From NCBI RefSeq assembly GCF_003612055.1, contig NZ_RAWB01000033.1, positions 1 to 33,487 of the forward strand: a DNA stretch of 33,487 bases. The letters run 5' to 3'. The notes under the pieces were generated by a model, which was given only the letters and a program-made list of their open reading frames with translations, was not told the origin of the DNA and made no database searches. This DNA comes from Corallococcus llansteffanensis (GTDB lineage Bacteria > Myxococcota > Myxococcia > Myxococcales > Myxococcaceae). Of this stretch, positions 31,886-33,487 are shown one piece after another. Position 1 is the stretch's first letter. Each line of letters begins with the position of its first letter. The translations under genes were made by a program, and so were the position numbers.

Positions 31886-32769
31886 GACGGCGTCGCGGGC
31901 CCCGGGCGGGGCGTGTACACGTTGGCGCTCACCGAGCGGGCCGCCGCGGTGATGCCGATGAGGCTCTCCGCGTGCCCGAGGAAGAAGTACCCCGTCGTGG
32001 GCAGGCGCTGGAGCAGCCCCTGGATGACCCGCACGCGCGCCTCCGTGCCGAAGTAGATGAGCACATTGCGGCAGAAGATGAGGTCGAACGTCCCTCCAGG
32101 CCAGGTGGCCGGGACATGCAGGTTGGCGCGGTCGAAGCGCATCACGGAGCGCAGCTCCGGGCCCGCCGTCATCAACCCCTCCTGACTGCGCACGCCCTTC
32201 AGCATGTACTTGCGCAAGAGCAGGGGCGGGATGGTCCGCGCCCGCTCCTGGCTCCAGAGCCCCTGCTCCGCGCGCTGCACGGCCCAGGTGGACAGGTCCG
32301 TCGCCACGATCTCCAGATTCCACCCGGAGCCCCGGGGGAACGCCTCCAGGAGCGTCATCGCCAGCGAGTACGGCTCCTCACCCGTGGAGCACCCCGCGCT
32401 CCAGACGCGGATGCTCCGGGGGCGCTGGGCCTTGGCCCCCGCGGCGGCCCACTCCGGCAGGATGTGGTCGCGCAGCAGCTCGAAGTGCCGGGGCTCGCGG
32501 AAGAAGGACGTCTCGTGGGTGCAGAGGCTGTCGAGCATCCGCACCTTCTCCGCCTCGTTGCCGCGCGTGGTGACATACGCGTGGTACGCGGCGAACGAGC
32601 CCAGCCCCAGCTCCCGCAGCCGCCGCGACAGTCGGTTCGCCACCAGCGCGTTCTTGGCCGCGGACAGGTGGATGCCCGTCTCCGTCTCCACCAGGTGCTG
32701 GAACAGCATCAGCTCCGCGTGCGACAGCGCGGGAGGCAACGCGTGCGACCACTGCACGGGCCCAGTCAT
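31876..32769 (-). CDS. cheR: CheR-type chemoreceptor methyltransferase
   Basis: The 297-residue protein has the CheR layout: an N-terminal helical domain (to about residue 95, with TGIHLSAAKNALVANRLSRR), then the methyltransferase domain with ETSFFREPRHFELL, RVWSAGCSTGEEPYSLAM for S-adenosylmethionine binding and FDLIFCRNVLIYF with the NxxxY segment. It methylates glutamates on the chemoreceptor and may dock on its C-terminal pentapeptide. It begins four bases after the stop of the cheW gene, so it belongs to the same operon as CheW and the receptor upstream. The family call is firm. Confidence 0.95.
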   Translation of the reverse strand: MTGPVQWSHALPPALSHAELMLFQHLVETETGIHLSAAKNALVANRLSRRLRELGLGSFAAYHAYVTTRGNEAEKVRMLDSLCTHETSFFREPRHFELLRDHILPEWAAAGAKAQRPRSIRVWSAGCSTGEEPYSLAMTLLEAFPRGSGWNLEIVATDLSTWAVQRAEQGLWSQERARTIPPLLLRKYMLKGVRSQEGLMTAGPELRSVMRFDRANLHVPATWPGGTFDLIFCRNVLIYFGTEARVRVIQGLLQRLPTTGYFFLGHAESLIGITAAARSVSANVYTPRPGPATPSRE

Positions 32770-32773
32770 CCCC

Positions 32774-33331
32774 TCACCCGTTGCCCGGGACTTCCGGCAG
32801 CGCGGCCACGGACGCCGGGGGAGGCACGGTGGCCGGGGCCTCGTCGGCGGCGCTCGTCAGCCGCAGCAGCTCCTCCAGGGACAGCAGCCGGTCCAGGTCC
32901 AGGAGCAGGATGAACGTGTCGTTGTGCCGGCCCATGCCCCGCAGGAACTCCAGCCGCACGCGGGTGCCGAAGGCGGGGGGCGGCTCGATGTCGTCGCCCC
33001 CCAGCTCCAGCACCTCGCGCACGGTGTCCGCGAGCAGCCCCAGCACCGTCTGCTGCCCGTCGAGCGTCACCTCGACGATGACGAAGCAGGACCAGCGGGT
33101 GATGGGCCGGGGCGGCAGGCCGAACTTCACCGCCAGGTCCACGACAGGCACCACGCTGCCGCGCAGGTTGATGACGCCCTGAACTGCGACCGGCATCCCC
33201 GGCACGCGGGTGACGGGGCGGTACTCGATGATCTCCCGCACCCGCAGGAGGCCCACGGCGTACTCCTCCTCCGCGAGCATGAAGCTCAGGTAGCTGGAAC
33301 GGGCGCTGGCCGGTTCGATGGGATGGCTCAT
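32774..33331 (-). CDS. cheW: CheW-type chemotaxis coupling protein
   Basis: The 185-residue protein is a CheW domain of normal length: YLSFMLAEEEYAVGLLRVREI, then VPGMPVAVQGVINLRGSVVPVVDL, a signature of CheW, and LGLLADTVREVLEL. It links the receptor to a CheA kinase, which is not in the window. After the domain there is a 35-residue Ala/Pro-rich tail with no known role. A GGGAGA ribosome site overlaps the end of the receptor gene, whose stop is 14 bases upstream. The gene is part of an operon receptor-cheW-cheR. Confidence 0.95.
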   Translation of the reverse strand: MSHPIEPASARSSYLSFMLAEEEYAVGLLRVREIIEYRPVTRVPGMPVAVQGVINLRGSVVPVVDLAVKFGLPPRPITRWSCFVIVEVTLDGQQTVLGLLADTVREVLELGGDDIEPPPAFGTRVRLEFLRGMGRHNDTFILLLDLDRLLSLEELLRLTSAADEAPATVPPPASVAALPEVPGNG

Positions 33332-33345
33332 GGTGCGCTGTCTCC

Positions 33346-33487
33346 CTAGAACCGCTGGAAGTCCTGGTGGGCCGGAGACTCCGCCGCGCCGTTGCCGTGC
33401 CCGTTGAGGTGCCCGTTGCCGTGTCCGTTGAGGTGCCGGGCCACGGGCCCGGACGCGGCGAGCGCCCCCTGCGCCGACATCTGGAGC
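33346..33487 (-). CDS. C-terminus of probable methyl-accepting chemotaxis receptor, partial
   Basis: Only the last 47 codons are in the window. They contain two copies of HLNGHGNG and end in HQDFQRF. The last five residues DFQRF fit the consensus x-[HFYW]-x-x-[HFYW] of the pentapeptide at the C-terminus of chemoreceptors that tethers CheR, joined by a flexible linker as usual. With cheW and cheR directly downstream this supports a chemoreceptor, but the methylation helices and signalling tip are outside the window, so the call rests on the tail and context. Confidence 0.6.
   Translation of the reverse strand, partial: LQMSAQGALAASGPVARHLNGHGNGHLNGHGNGAAESPAHQDFQRF
33389..33436 (-). repeat. 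24-base tandem repeat in receptor tail
   Basis: Two tandem 24-base units (33389-33412, 33413-33436) differ at one base and each encode HLNGHGNG on the minus strand. They form the Gly/Asn/His linker between the receptor body and its C-terminal pentapeptide. Confidence 0.85.

Noticed and set aside
33389-33436. The 24-base tandem repeats as a CRISPR fragment
   Set aside because: There are no spacers; the repeats are adjacent, in frame and encode a receptor linker.

Overview
The window is very GC-rich DNA, densely packed with genes and with strong third-position G/C. The gene content (a secreted GDPD-type lipoprotein, an NtrY/NtrX-like pair, an Omp85-type barrel, a caspase-family protein, a chemotaxis operon and many protein-coding genes of no known family) suggests a myxobacterium of the Myxococcus/Corallococcus/Stigmatella type. 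That assignment is an inference from gene content and composition; no rRNA or other phylogenetic marker is present. I see no tRNA, rRNA, CRISPR array, transposase or prophage gene, and no gap between genes longer than about 170 bases.

Positions 3-7107 (+ strand) form an accessory block of small enzymes. A tight, partly overlapping set comes first: a haem-oxygenase-like (HDO) enzyme cut by the window edge, a DUF3419/BtaA-like aminocarboxypropyl transferase, an Asp/Asn beta-hydroxylase-type Fe(II)/2-oxoglutarate oxygenase and a FemAB/GNAT-fold acyltransferase. This looks like a small-molecule or modified-amino-acid pathway that I cannot name. A PaiB-type FMN-binding protein, a BAHD-like acyltransferase (HxxxD), a caspase-family peptidase with an intact His/Cys dyad, and a PAS protein that aligns without gaps to photoactive yellow protein (PYP) follow. 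The PYP-like protein keeps the chromophore-binding Cys but has Phe in place of Tyr42.

Positions 7121-13597 (- strand) hold a GNAT acetyltransferase and, read from right to left, an envelope/regulatory set: a sensor kinase, a sigma-54-type response regulator with GAFSGA instead of GAFTGA, an Omp85/BamA-like protein with a striking Asp-rich repeat segment, and a small exported protein with tentative DUF4390 resemblance. A cluster of palindromes lies just upstream of the Omp85-like gene.

Positions 13698-26590 (+ strand) carry an exported protein made of two copies of one domain, a small highly charged protein, a GMC-family flavin oxidoreductase, a GDPD-like lipoprotein preceded by a perfect TATAAT inside an inverted repeat, an AurF-like di-iron oxygenase, a beta-rich protein with a Lys/Arg/Ala tail, an exported RNase T2 and a 1691-residue zinc-ribbon/polytopic membrane protein.

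Positions 26618-33487 (- strand) hold, from right to left, the C-terminus of a probable methyl-accepting chemotaxis protein ending in a CheR-tether-like pentapeptide, then CheW, CheR, an unrecognised protein with a ParB-like short motif, a cupin, an astacin-like metalloprotease without a signal peptide, an amidase-signature enzyme and a membrane-anchored protein with exact 23-residue repeats. The strongest leads are the PYP-like protein beside the caspase homologue and the HDO/DUF3419/2OG/acyltransferase operon.
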